A stretch of DNA of 64,000 bases from Pseudanabaena biceps (GTDB taxonomy: Bacteria; Cyanobacteriota; Cyanobacteriia; Pseudanabaenales; Pseudanabaenaceae): the NCBI GenBank assembly GCA_013361095.1, contig JAATWA010000002.1, positions 62,001 through 126,000 of the forward strand, read 5' to 3'. The translations under genes and the position numbers were made by a program. Shown here piece by piece: positions 41,036 to 50,264 of the stretch (position 1 is its first letter; every line of letters begins with the position of its first letter). The notes below the pieces were generated by a model. The model did no database searches and was not told the origin of the DNA. It saw only the letters and a program-made list of their open reading frames with translations.

Positions 41036-43783
41036 TTAATTGATTAGTTCTGGCAATTTGAGTTTGCGTCCATCCCGTAAAGCACTTGCCATTTCATGGG
41101 AAAAAGCTGCAATGCCTTTATAGGGATTGGTCATGGCAAGCATGTAAGCCGTCCGCGCTTCCTGCTCATCGGGATTGTTTGCCACAACTCCCAGTTGGAT
41201 ATAGCTAGGAAAAAAGCGCACGAAAGTATAAATCCCCGCATCATCCAGCAACCATTGCGAATAAATTGACTCGCGTTTGGGGAAGAACCGCTCCTCCGCA
41301 TTCTGAGCAATTACCTCTCTGGGGTATTTGAGGATGCTCACAAAACTATCGACTGCTGAGGGTTGGATGCGACCTATCAATCTGGTCGATAAGTTTTGAA
41401 GGATTTTCGGAGCCGAGGGAGATCTGGCGATCGTGTCAGGATCTTGGGCGGAAATAATTACCTTGATGCCCGCCTTGGCTCCATTGGCACATAGCCTTGC
41501 CACCATTTCGGAAATGGTGGGATATTCAAATAAAATTGGCGCTTCATCAATGAACAGGATGCTAGCGGGGGATGATAAAGCGCGTCTCAGCGCAGCAGAG
41601 TAAGCCGATAAAGCTAAAATCGCCGCATCTTCAGCTTCCGATAGGTTTCGCAGAGCAAACACCAATAGTCTGGCATCACTGCGAAAAGTGGATGGACGGG
41701 AAATAGCGCGACCAATTCTGGAATTAAGCCAGAATCGCAGCTGAATCACAATTTGATTGGTGGCTTGATCTAGCTGTTCGCTATTAGCAACATCGGATGT
41801 AATATTCGCTTTGCCGACCGTCAAAAAGTAATCCAGAAAGTCCGACAGGGTGGGCATATTGCCCCATGATTCTGTGCCAAATCCATCAGCGATCGCCTGA
41901 TCGTATCGGGCTTTAATCTGTTCATCGTCAAAGAAGCTATTAACCACAGGCACTAACAAAGCCCTGATTAACTGCCGCAGTTGCCTTTCCGATGAGGAGA
42001 GGTCATGCTGACTTGCACCGAACACCATCGTCATGAGCGCTGATTCTACAAAAGACTTGAAATCTCGCAGCCGTTCTTCTGCTTGTTCAGTGTCAAAGGC
42101 TCGCAGATCTGGGAGTTCTAGTAAGTTTGAGGACTCTTTGCTAATGTCAAAATAAGCTCCCAGTTCACCAATGAAATGGGTGTAGTCAGTAAACGTACTC
42201 GTCCCATCAGGCTTAGGGAAATCTAAAGCCACAATTTGCTGATTATGGCAGAGGGCTTGGGACAAAATCGCCGATACTAATACCGACTTACCAGCACGGG
42301 TAGTGGCAAAAATACCGATATTGCGATGCTTTCGCACATCGATATATAAAGGCATCCCGCCTTCTTCCGTAATCAGTTCAAAGCCAGTTTCATCGACAGA
42401 TCTGGGCATCACACAACTAGTAAAAGCAACTGCTTCATCGGATAGATAAACATGGCGACGCGGGAAAGGTTGAGCCAGCAGATTACCCACGGTCACTGGT
42501 AAAGTTTGTTTCCACATCAACCACGCATACTCAGTTTCGCGTTCTACCCATGCTGGACGCTGGAAGCAACTGCAAAAATAACGACAAGCATCATCAAGGG
42601 CAATCAAGTTAGGACGACGGATTAAGACTGCTACCGCCACGTTAATGGGCATCGCTCCCTCATAGAGAGCTTCCTGTGCCTTGACCGCTTTTTGCTGTTT
42701 CAGCGACGCATTGACATTGATGTTATTCAAGGAAGCAGATTGTTCTTGCGAAACAATGCTCTGCTTGGTAACGCGCTGCATATTCGCTTTGACAATCGTT
42801 TCATTGGCTCTTGTGAATTGGCAGAATACTTCCGTGTTTGATACGGAGTCGCGGGCGATCGCTTCCCAGAGATAGCGCATCTGTTTACCCTTGGATACCC
42901 ACCCCCCTGGTTTATCCATGAAGGTGAGTACACCGATATATTCACCCTTCAGATGAACAAAGCCATTATCAGCAAAGGGAATTGAATCGGGACGCTCTAG
43001 CAATAGTGTTTTCAGATGCACTTGGGTATTGACCCGCTCTTCCACACCCCGATCTGACATCACCAATAACTGCGGAATCGGTGGTGCTTCACTGCTATTA
43101 AATTGCCGCCAGAGATGCTCCCAGAGTTCATGCTCAGTCAAGGGTCGCAGGTCTAAACCCATGCGATTAACCAGAATCTGCTCCCAGTTCAAGAAACCAT
43201 CGGTAAAGGCTTTCGCAAAAGCAATCTCATGACGCTCCTGCTCAATTTCCTTTTCCTGACCCATCAATTGCTGCGACAGCTTCTGTATCCACGCCAGTGC
43301 TTTTTCCAGCACATCATTACCTTCCGCCGTTGAACCACGCAGGGTATAAGTGGCATAGAGTCTCAGGAATTTGGGCTTGCGTAGTCCTGATTTGGCTAAC
43401 TCCTGCACCCTCTGCTTTTCACCCATTACCAGAAACTTGAGTTGGGGTGTATCGGCTTGTTCGTAGAGTTCTTGCAATTGATTTTGGCGATCGCTGTCGG
43501 AGCTAACCGAACCGAAATGCACCGTCAGCTTTTCACCATCGGGAATATCTTTCAAACCTGATTGAATTGCCTCAAATAGTGATTCTTCTTGATCAGTTGA
43601 GAGAGTGGTATGGATACCTTTGGACTCCCAGCCAAATACAAACTGCAACGATTCCAGAGACGATTGACCTTGCTTAAGCACAAAGCAACTGACAGCACGA
43701 CCGCGTAGCTCAAACTTGAGTAGACATTCTACGGCTAGCTCTTTCTCAAAGTGTTTATATCTTTTCTGACTAACGCTCTGCAT
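41036..43783 (-). CDS. VirB4/TraC-like conjugation ATPase
   Basis: A 915-residue ATPase with Walker A ATTRAGKS (493-500; Ala in place of the first Gly, an allowed variation) and Walker B ILFIDEAP (742-749). The C-terminal part contains LSTRLIGRI and RFFPSYIQLGVV, as in VirB4/TraC. The N-terminal half is divergent, as is normal. It energises pilus assembly and substrate transfer. Its start overlaps the VirB3-like gene by 14 bp. Together with the VirD4-like protein it is the best evidence that this is a real conjugation system. Confidence 0.87.
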   Translation of the reverse strand: MQSVSQKRYKHFEKELAVECLLKFELRGRAVSCFVLKQGQSSLESLQFVFGWESKGIHTTLSTDQEESLFEAIQSGLKDIPDGEKLTVHFGSVSSDSDRQNQLQELYEQADTPQLKFLVMGEKQRVQELAKSGLRKPKFLRLYATYTLRGSTAEGNDVLEKALAWIQKLSQQLMGQEKEIEQERHEIAFAKAFTDGFLNWEQILVNRMGLDLRPLTEHELWEHLWRQFNSSEAPPIPQLLVMSDRGVEERVNTQVHLKTLLLERPDSIPFADNGFVHLKGEYIGVLTFMDKPGGWVSKGKQMRYLWEAIARDSVSNTEVFCQFTRANETIVKANMQRVTKQSIVSQEQSASLNNINVNASLKQQKAVKAQEALYEGAMPINVAVAVLIRRPNLIALDDACRYFCSCFQRPAWVERETEYAWLMWKQTLPVTVGNLLAQPFPRRHVYLSDEAVAFTSCVMPRSVDETGFELITEEGGMPLYIDVRKHRNIGIFATTRAGKSVLVSAILSQALCHNQQIVALDFPKPDGTSTFTDYTHFIGELGAYFDISKESSNLLELPDLRAFDTEQAEERLRDFKSFVESALMTMVFGASQHDLSSSERQLRQLIRALLVPVVNSFFDDEQIKARYDQAIADGFGTESWGNMPTLSDFLDYFLTVGKANITSDVANSEQLDQATNQIVIQLRFWLNSRIGRAISRPSTFRSDARLLVFALRNLSEAEDAAILALSAYSAALRRALSSPASILFIDEAPILFEYPTISEMVARLCANGAKAGIKVIISAQDPDTIARSPSAPKILQNLSTRLIGRIQPSAVDSFVSILKYPREVIAQNAEERFFPKRESIYSQWLLDDAGIYTFVRFFPSYIQLGVVANNPDEQEARTAYMLAMTNPYKGIAAFSHEMASALRDGRKLKLPELIN

Positions 43784-44090
43784 ATTTGCTTACCTCCTGC
43801 TTACGCATCCCTCTGTACTGATAAACACCTCTCGTCCATCGCGGCACAGGGATAAACTTTGATAAAAATCGATAGGGCTTTGAACCAGTCAAGATCCACC
43901 ATGTCGCATCGCCCCAAGCCACGATTAGGAATACCCATAACCAAGGCAGATTCAGAACCACATAGCAAATCATAAACAGGGTAAAGCTGATGATCGCCCA
44001 AGGAATGATTAGCTCAGTGGGAAATGGTCCAATCTTGGGACTTGCACCCAGAATGGCATTGACCTTACGGAATTTGTACTCTTCTGCCAT
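43770..44090 (-). CDS. VirB3-like small membrane protein
   Basis: A 106-residue protein with two adjacent hydrophobic segments (ELIIPWAIISFTLFMICYVVL and LPWLWVFLIVAWGDATWWIL) and a basic C-terminal tail (RWTRGVYQYRGMRKQE). The N-terminus FRKVNAILGASPKIGPFP is a short cytoplasmic arm. VirB3/TrbD proteins have this size and topology and sit directly before VirB4, as here (14-bp overlap). It lies 5 bp downstream of the VirB2-like gene. Confidence 0.75.
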   Translation of the reverse strand: MAEEYKFRKVNAILGASPKIGPFPTELIIPWAIISFTLFMICYVVLNLPWLWVFLIVAWGDATWWILTGSKPYRFLSKFIPVPRWTRGVYQYRGMRKQEVSKYAER

Positions 44091-44095
44091 AGTTT

Positions 44096-44677
44096 TTAGG
44101 TTGCACCCGTGATAATACCTGCCAAAATGTCACCCATTGTCACCGTCACCACCAAAATCAGCGGAGTTCTCGCCATTTGCTGCCAGTCATCGTCATTTCT
44201 GGCTGATTGAATCACCTTCACTAGTCCAATCCCCAGATAGATCACAAACAAGGATCTCAACACATTGAAAATCAGTCCCACAAGCCCTGTATCAATCCCA
44301 GGGATTGCACCCGTCATCCATGTCTGAGTCTTATTGAAAAACTGGGCTTGGGCTGGCTCCACTGTAAAAATCAGTAGTAAACCAATCAGGAAACCAATAA
44401 CTATGCCTAGTAACAAAACGGGGCTGTACTTGTAATGCCGAATCACTTGCTCGAATCTGCCATAAAGCATCAGCAATACCTTGGGGAATACTAATAGCAA
44501 TCCAATCAAGGCGAGTAGCGCTGTTAGATACATCCCTTTCGAGCAAGCAAAGGTGATGATGATTCCCACAATCGCGGCGGTCAAAGCGGCTAACTGGGGA
44601 TTTTGGATTTGGTTGAGGAATTTCCTGTTGTGGGGACTATAGGTGACTCTCATCGGATTAATTGGATAGGTTTTCAT
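44096..44677 (-). CDS. Multi-pass protein with VirB2/TrbC-like C-terminal part
   Basis: From the ATG at 44677 (MKTYPINPMRV; an earlier ATG at 44722 adds 15 residues) there are three or four hydrophobic segments. A segment ends in a signal-like EPAQAQFF, and the final ~85 residues, with two hydrophobic stretches (VGLIFNVLRSLFVIYLGIGLVKVIQ and TPLILVVTVTMGDILAGIITG), have the shape of a VirB2/TrbC pilin. A pilin fused to a longer N-terminal membrane region is unusual. The gene is the first of the VirB-like operon, so its promoter should lie within 44680-44850. Confidence 0.6.
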   Translation of the reverse strand: MKTYPINPMRVTYSPHNRKFLNQIQNPQLAALTAAIVGIIITFACSKGMYLTALLALIGLLLVFPKVLLMLYGRFEQVIRHYKYSPVLLLGIVIGFLIGLLLIFTVEPAQAQFFNKTQTWMTGAIPGIDTGLVGLIFNVLRSLFVIYLGIGLVKVIQSARNDDDWQQMARTPLILVVTVTMGDILAGIITGAT

Positions 44678-44852
44678 AGTTTCTGCTAGGAAAAATTTGA
44701 GAATTGATGCATAGATGGTCAAAAGTCATAGGCAGCAATGCGATCGCCTTGCCCTTGAATCTCTGCTTTTGAAGAGCATTCTGATCGATAGTTCTTTTCT
44801 TGTCAATAACCGAACACCATACCCACAGACGATTTAGGCTGTATTTGAAACA

Positions 44853-45101
44853 TCATGATCTTCTCCGCCGATCTGATAAAGCATCATTTAAACCACCTTG
44901 CAGATATTGCTTCCGCAATCGCCAGAGACGGGTTCTTTTAACCCGCAGCACTCGCATTACTTCTGAGATATCCAAACCGTCATGTAAGGCTAGTAATACC
45001 TGTGCGCGATTGATGGTTGAGGCATGACCATTACCTTTCAGGCATAGCGCTAGGCATTGGCGATAATCGGTGTTGGTAAGGGTAATTTTTAGTCTTTCCA
45101 T
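44853..45101 (-). pseudogene. IS630-family transposase, N-terminal HTH fragment
   Basis: An 82-residue product: NTDYRQCLALCLKGN...NRAQVLLALHDGLDISEVMRVLRVKRTRLWRLRKQYLQGGLNDALSDRRRR, the typical winged HTH and linker of IS630 transposases. It then stops, with no DDE domain. It is thus a remnant of an insertion sequence beside the start of the transfer operon. Confidence 0.7.
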
Positions 45102-45558
45102 GTTTCAAATAACGTTTTGTAAAGTTTGTCTCAAAGTTTACTTTTTGTACCCAAATCGATCTTTTTGATGAGGTTGTTGGTGTTCTAGACTACTATTCAT
45201 TGCTTTGTCGGACAATTGTTTGTTAATTCCTTTGGCTAGAATGTTTCATTTAAATATGTCTTTCGAGAATGAATAGATCATACTCAAGAGTGTTTGGCAA
45301 CTTTCTATCAATCTATTGCCTAACATCTTCTTAATTTCCAATTTCAATTACTTGACCTCATTTGTAACTTCTATCAGCATAATCTTCTCAATTAGGTTCT
45401 GGAAATATTTCGTAGGGAAGATTCAGAATATTTCATAGCTATTATTGAAGATTGGGAATATTGAAAAATCAAAAGATCCTAAAATCTGGTCATGCTGATC
45501 GACGATTCCTATGTAAGCGATACTTGTAATGTAGTCCGCAATAGGGAAATAATTTTTC
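45102..45558. other. Intergenic region, no gene seen
   Basis: AT-rich, with no frame or repeat I can support. It should contain the promoter of the SDR gene at 45559. It marks the change from transfer genes to chromosome-like genes. Confidence 0.4.
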
Positions 45559-46539
45559 ATGTCAGGAAATTTGAAAGGTAAAGTCGTATTGGTAACAGGA
45601 GCATCACGGGGAATTGGTAAAGGTATTGCTGTTGCTTTGGGTGAAGCAGGTGCGCTGGTTTATATCACGGGACGCAGTGTTAATAGCGATAGTTCAGATC
45701 CTATTTCTAGCAGTTTATTAGATACTAAATCCGATGTAGAAAAAACAGGTGGGATTTGTATTGCCGTTCCCGTTGATCATAGTAATGATGAGCAAGTTAA
45801 ATCTCTATTTGAGCAAATTAATCGAGAACAAAACGGACAATTAGATTTATTGGTAAATAATGCTTATGGTGGTGTGCGATCGCTAATCTCTTCCAACGGT
45901 AAACCATTTTGGGAATCAGACATAAATCTTTGGGATGCTTGCAATCAAGTTGGTTTACGAAGTCACTATGTAGCAAGTCATTTTGCTGCGAAGATGATGA
46001 CTCAACGCAAACAAGGTTTGATCGTAACGATTTCTTCTTGGGGTGGATTAGCGCCTATTTTTGGAGTCGCCTATGGTACTGGTAAATCTGCTTGCGATCG
46101 CATGGCGGCGGATATGGCTGTCGAACTCAAGCCGTTTAATGTTGCTTCGGTTTCACTTTGGCCGGGGATTGTTGGCACTGAGCAGTTTCATCAGTTGGCT
46201 AATGACAACCTTGAGAGGAATGAGAGTAATCTAGGTGTAGCGGTGATCGCTGATAAATTTAATTGGGAAACTCCTTTATTTGTTGGTAGGGTCATCGCTG
46301 CATTGTGTAACGATCCAGACTTAATGAAGCGAACTGGGAAGATTCAGATTGGGGCGGAACTGGCGCCACATTATGGGGTATTTGATGAATATAAGCAGCG
46401 TCCTGTTTCTTTACGCTCTCTCAGATTTTTATTGTCACAAGCTTTACCGAATCTTAAAAGCAGAGCTAAGTTTATTCCCGATCTGCTTGTGCCTTGGTGG
46501 TTAATCCTGTTGACTCTACTCAAGTCTCCCAAAATTTGA
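45559..46539 (+). CDS. Short-chain dehydrogenase/reductase (SDR), DHRS1-like
   Basis: A 326-residue protein with cofactor motif TGASRGIG (13-20), NNAYG (100-104) and active site Ser159/160 with YxxxK at Tyr172 and Lys176 (YGTGK). An Arg38-39 neighbourhood (ITGRS) suggests NADP. The C-terminal extension (LRSLRFLLSQALPNLKSRAKFIPDLLVPWWLILLTLL) is hydrophobic, as in DHRS1-type proteins, and may bind the membrane. Substrate unknown. It stands alone, 100 bp from the convergent end of the kinase gene. Confidence 0.9.
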   Translation: MSGNLKGKVVLVTGASRGIGKGIAVALGEAGALVYITGRSVNSDSSDPISSSLLDTKSDVEKTGGICIAVPVDHSNDEQVKSLFEQINREQNGQLDLLVNNAYGGVRSLISSNGKPFWESDINLWDACNQVGLRSHYVASHFAAKMMTQRKQGLIVTISSWGGLAPIFGVAYGTGKSACDRMAADMAVELKPFNVASVSLWPGIVGTEQFHQLANDNLERNESNLGVAVIADKFNWETPLFVGRVIAALCNDPDLMKRTGKIQIGAELAPHYGVFDEYKQRPVSLRSLRFLLSQALPNLKSRAKFIPDLLVPWWLILLTLLKSPKI

Positions 46540-46639
46540 TTGTGGTTCTAAAGTTGCAATCGTCTTGCGTGCTGTTTAAGCATATTGGAAGAGAATTAAA
46601 TTGTGGTCGCACACATTCCATATATTTAGCATTGCGTAG

Positions 46640-48031
46640 TCAAATCTTATGATGAGCTATAAATTGAGAACAAGGTAAGCGAACTATGAATAAACTGCCT
46701 TGACTGCGATCGCTTTTGACAGTGATATGTCCTTGGTGATGATGTGCGATCGCGCGGGCGATCGCCAAGCCTAAACCAGTTCCTCCCGTTTTGCGAGAGC
46801 GATCGCCATCAACTCGATAAAAGCGATCAAAAATTCGACTCTGCTCAGCTTGGGGAATACCCATCCCAGTATCTTTTACAGCAATGACAGCGTTGTGATC
46901 GTGGACTTCCAGACTGATATGCACATCTCCTTGAGCAGGAGTGTACTGAATTGCATTGGCAATGAGATTTGATACCAGTCGATAAAGTTGGGATTCGTTA
47001 CCGAGTATATAGATTTCCTTAGCAGGAACTTGACTAGTTAAGTGAATATCCGATGCCATCGCGAGTTCTGACATTTCTTCAGTTAAGTCGTTAACTAAAT
47101 CATTCAAACAGCAAGATTTAAATTTTTTGGGCGATGAGTTTTGCTCAAGACTAGACAAAAGAAGTAAATCAGCAATTAAATCACTCAAGCGCCTTCCCTG
47201 CTTTTCCACTTTGTAAAGCATGGTTTGCGTATCTTCGGGATTAACTTGCGGTACTCGTAAGATCGCTTCGACTGTAGCAAGGAGACTTGCCAGAGGAGAT
47301 CGCAATTCATGGGCAGCATTGGCAGTAAACTGTTGCTGCTGTTGATAGGACTGATAAATGGGCTGCATTGCTAATTTTGATAGCCACCAACTAGAGAGGG
47401 CAATTAACAACAATGCGATCGGAAAGCCGATCGCTAAAATTAGTTTGATGCGCTTTACTTCCGCATCAAAAGGTTCTAAATTGCGACCGAGTTGTAAGTA
47501 TCCCCAAGATGGTTGATTATTGTGTCGATGGGTTTGATTCTTCACATCATGGCTATGTAAGATAATCGTAAACTGGTGATAGCGGATACCCTGCGAACTT
47601 TCAAAGGTTTGCCAAGGTGTAGTTATTAAACGCTGAGGTAGTTCGGGAATGATTTGGCTAGGGGAAAAAGCGAGTAATTTTCCTTGATGATTGAAGAGCC
47701 GAAGGTAATAGGTACTGCGATCGCTAATTCCTGTTGTATGTCGTTGAATAATAGTGGGACTGATATCACAAGGCTGTTCTGCCAAACAAAGTTCGGGCAA
47801 AATCCGCCGTAAAATAGAAGTTGGATCTTCGGAAGCAGGTAACATCGGCTCTAAACTGTCATGCAATGTCCCTGAGATCGATTCCATTTCCCGTTCCATA
47901 GCATCCCAATTAGACTGAATCAAAAAGCGATACATACTAAATCCCGATAGACTCAAAATCACCGCCATCACCCCCGCATACCAAAGCGCGAGACGAGTCC
48001 GACTACGGCGAAATAATAGATGGGTGTTCAT
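46640..48031 (-). CDS. rppB: Sensor histidine kinase, RppB/NrsS-like
   Basis: A 463-residue protein with transmembrane segments at about 15-37 and 197-219 bracketing a periplasmic sensor. His241 lies in ANAAHELRSPLASL, the N-box is NLIANAIQYTP, the G1 box DTGMGIP and the G2 box GGTGLGLAI. The periplasmic part (Cys82/Cys88, His-rich segment HSHDVKNQTHRHNN at 159-172) could bind metal, which fits the nickel/redox-linked RppAB (NrsRS) systems. Its start overlaps the end of the regulator gene by 4 bp. A C-terminal relic of a second copy occurs at 60589-60738. Confidence 0.87.
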   Translation of the reverse strand: MNTHLLFRRSRTRLALWYAGVMAVILSLSGFSMYRFLIQSNWDAMEREMESISGTLHDSLEPMLPASEDPTSILRRILPELCLAEQPCDISPTIIQRHTTGISDRSTYYLRLFNHQGKLLAFSPSQIIPELPQRLITTPWQTFESSQGIRYHQFTIILHSHDVKNQTHRHNNQPSWGYLQLGRNLEPFDAEVKRIKLILAIGFPIALLLIALSSWWLSKLAMQPIYQSYQQQQQFTANAAHELRSPLASLLATVEAILRVPQVNPEDTQTMLYKVEKQGRRLSDLIADLLLLSSLEQNSSPKKFKSCCLNDLVNDLTEEMSELAMASDIHLTSQVPAKEIYILGNESQLYRLVSNLIANAIQYTPAQGDVHISLEVHDHNAVIAVKDTGMGIPQAEQSRIFDRFYRVDGDRSRKTGGTGLGLAIARAIAHHHQGHITVKSDRSQGSLFIVRLPCSQFIAHHKI

Positions 48032-48723
48032 GGCTGCGTGTTAAATCGATAGCCTTGACTGGGAATTGTTTCAATTGGGCAGTCACAGCTATAGCTAGCT
48101 AATTTCCGCCGCAATAGACGCATTTGGGCGGCGACCACATTGCTAACTGGTTCTTCATTAAGATCCCAAAGTTGATTACGAATTTTGCTACCTGAAATAA
48201 TGCGATCGCTATTTTGCATGAGATAAGCGAGAATTTGAAATTCTTTAATTGTTAAGGGAATGACCTGTGATGTTTGATCAGATTGCGTCACTGATAGGGC
48301 GTTATTTGCAAAATCTAGTGAAAATTTGCCAACGGTCAGAGTTTGAGGTTGCAATTGAGGTGATCGCCTTTGCAATGCGCGTAACCTTGCTAAAAGCTCT
48401 TCCATTACAAAGGGCTTTACCAAATAGTCATCGGCTCCTGCATCTAGTCCTGCGATCCGATTTTCGGGTTGACCTAGAGCCGTAAGCATAAGTACAGGTA
48501 AAGGATTTTGGTGCGATCGCAGTTTTTGGCATAGTTCTAGTCCTGATAGTTTGGGCAGTAGCCAGTCAAAAATTGCGACTGAGTAATCTGTCCATAGACT
48601 ATCGAGATAACTCCAAGCAGTATCACCATCCTGTACCCAATCAACCACATACTTTTCGCTGACAAGTACACTCTTAATCGCACTGCCAATGTCTTCCTCG
48701 TCTTCAGCCAATAAAATTCTCAT
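48028..48723 (-). CDS. rppA: OmpR-type response regulator, RppA/NrsR-like
   Basis: A 231-residue regulator: acidic pocket AEDEED (6-11), phosphoacceptor Asp53 (IFDWLLP), Lys in VKPF, and a C-terminal winged-helix DNA-binding domain (ITIKEFQILAYLMQN..IISGSKIRNQLWDL...VSNVVAAQMRLLRRKL). It precedes and overlaps the kinase gene (ATGA), so one two-component operon is present. The metal pump and adaptor genes at 50265-54079 are possible targets; this is inference from closeness. Confidence 0.88.
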   Translation of the reverse strand: MRILLAEDEEDIGSAIKSVLVSEKYVVDWVQDGDTAWSYLDSLWTDYSVAIFDWLLPKLSGLELCQKLRSHQNPLPVLMLTALGQPENRIAGLDAGADDYLVKPFVMEELLARLRALQRRSPQLQPQTLTVGKFSLDFANNALSVTQSDQTSQVIPLTIKEFQILAYLMQNSDRIISGSKIRNQLWDLNEEPVSNVVAAQMRLLRRKLASYSCDCPIETIPSQGYRFNTQP

Positions 48724-48780
48724 AGATCTTTATATTAAGATGATTGCTTAATTTATCATTTACGGATTACAGAGCCAGTT

Positions 48781-50115
48781 ATGTCTGAGATCGCCACCGA
48801 GATAATTTTTGTGCTTTTACTGATTATTGCCAATGGGGTCTTTTCTGGATCGGAAATCGCCGTAATTTCTTCGCGGAAGGTGCGTTTAGAGCAGGCGGCT
48901 AACCAAGGCAACGCAAAAGCTAGAGTCGCCTTAAAGTTAGCCCAAGATCCTAATGATTTTCTCTCCACTGTGCAGATTGGGATTACTTTAATTGGCGTTT
49001 TGAGTGGGGCGGTGGCGGGGGCGACGATCGCCGCTCGTTTAGCGGTAGTCCTTGACGCAATTCCTTTTTTACAACCCTACAAAGATGGTTTGAGCGTGGG
49101 CATTGTGGTTGGTATGATTACATTTTTGTCTCTTGTAATCGGTGAGTTACTCCCCAAACGGATTGCTCTGAATGCTCCTGAACAAATTGCTTGTACGGTA
49201 GCTAAGCCGATGCGATTGCTGTCAAAGATCGCTTCGCCGCTAGTTTACTTATTGAGTATTTCTACAGATCTACTGCTTAAAGTGTTGGGCATAAAAGCAT
49301 CGGATGAACCATCGGTCACGGAGGAAGAAATCAAGATGATGATTCGCCAAGGTGCTGATGCGGGAATGTTTGAGGAATCGGAACAGGAAATGCTGGAACG
49401 GATCTTTCGACTAGGCGATCGCTCAGTTAAGTCACTGATGACCCCGCGTACGGAGATTGTCTGGCTAAATGTCGAATCACCCCTCGCAGAAAACCTCGAT
49501 GAAGTAATCAAAAGCTCATATTCAAGGTTTCCTGTTGGTCGTGACAGCATTGATCAATGCTTGGGAATTGTGCGGGGAAGCAGTCTGTTATCCGCCTGTT
49601 TAGCTGATCAAAATAATGTTTCCTTAGAATCCTTAATTCAATCGCCTGTTTATGTTGCTGAAAGTACCCGCGCCCTTAAACTTCTGGAGCAGTTTAAGCA
49701 AACTGGCGTACATATTGCCCTAGTAACCGACGAATATGGCGGCGTTGAGGGATTAGTAACCCTAAATGACCTGATGGAAGCGATCGTAGGTGATTTACCA
49801 TCCTTAGAAAACCAAGATGCCCCCCCCGCAGTGCAACGGGAAGATGGTTCTTGGCTATTAGATGGACTGCTCTCAATTGATGAGTTTAGAGATATTTTAA
49901 AAGATGAAATCTCTCTGCCTCAGATTCAAACTGATGACTACCATACTCTAGGCGGATTTGTGATGCACTCTCTGAAACATATTCCCCGTGTTGGTGAGTA
50001 TTTTGAATGGAATGACTTAAAGTTTGAAGTCATGGATATGGACGGTACGAGGGTAGATAAAGTGATGGTCTCTAAAAGCCAGCCAAAAGCATTAGACATT
50101 AAAGACGATCGTTGA
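48781..50115 (+). CDS. CorC/HlyC-type DUF21-CBS membrane protein
   Basis: A 444-residue protein with a DUF21 (CNNM) membrane domain in the first ~180 residues, for example IIFVLLLIIANGVFSGSEIAVISSRKVRLE. A CBS pair follows at about 205-330 (MTPRTEIVWL...TDEYGGVEGLVTLNDLMEAIVGDL), then a C-terminal CorC_HlyC domain (DGSWLLDGLLSIDEFRDIL...HTLGGFVM). Such proteins are linked to Mg2+/Co2+ efflux or export, although hemolysin naming is historical. Divergent from rppA (57 bp). Followed by a terminator. Confidence 0.92.
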   Translation: MSEIATEIIFVLLLIIANGVFSGSEIAVISSRKVRLEQAANQGNAKARVALKLAQDPNDFLSTVQIGITLIGVLSGAVAGATIAARLAVVLDAIPFLQPYKDGLSVGIVVGMITFLSLVIGELLPKRIALNAPEQIACTVAKPMRLLSKIASPLVYLLSISTDLLLKVLGIKASDEPSVTEEEIKMMIRQGADAGMFEESEQEMLERIFRLGDRSVKSLMTPRTEIVWLNVESPLAENLDEVIKSSYSRFPVGRDSIDQCLGIVRGSSLLSACLADQNNVSLESLIQSPVYVAESTRALKLLEQFKQTGVHIALVTDEYGGVEGLVTLNDLMEAIVGDLPSLENQDAPPAVQREDGSWLLDGLLSIDEFRDILKDEISLPQIQTDDYHTLGGFVMHSLKHIPRVGEYFEWNDLKFEVMDMDGTRVDKVMVSKSQPKALDIKDDR

Positions 50116-50148
50116 GGCTGAGCAATTACGGTTAATAGTCTCGTTTAG

Positions 50149-50179
50149 AAAAAGCGGCACTTTGTTGGGTCGCTTTTTT
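50149..50179 (+). terminator. Rho-independent terminator
   Basis: AAAAAGCG (50149-50156) pairs with CGCTTTTT (from 50171), with a 14-nt loop and a T-run, 34 bp after the stop of the CorC-like gene. Confidence 0.75.
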
Positions 50180-50264
50180 ATTTTTGATTTCATCTGAGTT
50201 TCATCGTGCCTCTGACAAACTACTTGAGAATTTATTAAGTTTCCTGTGTTTGTGAGGATATCCC

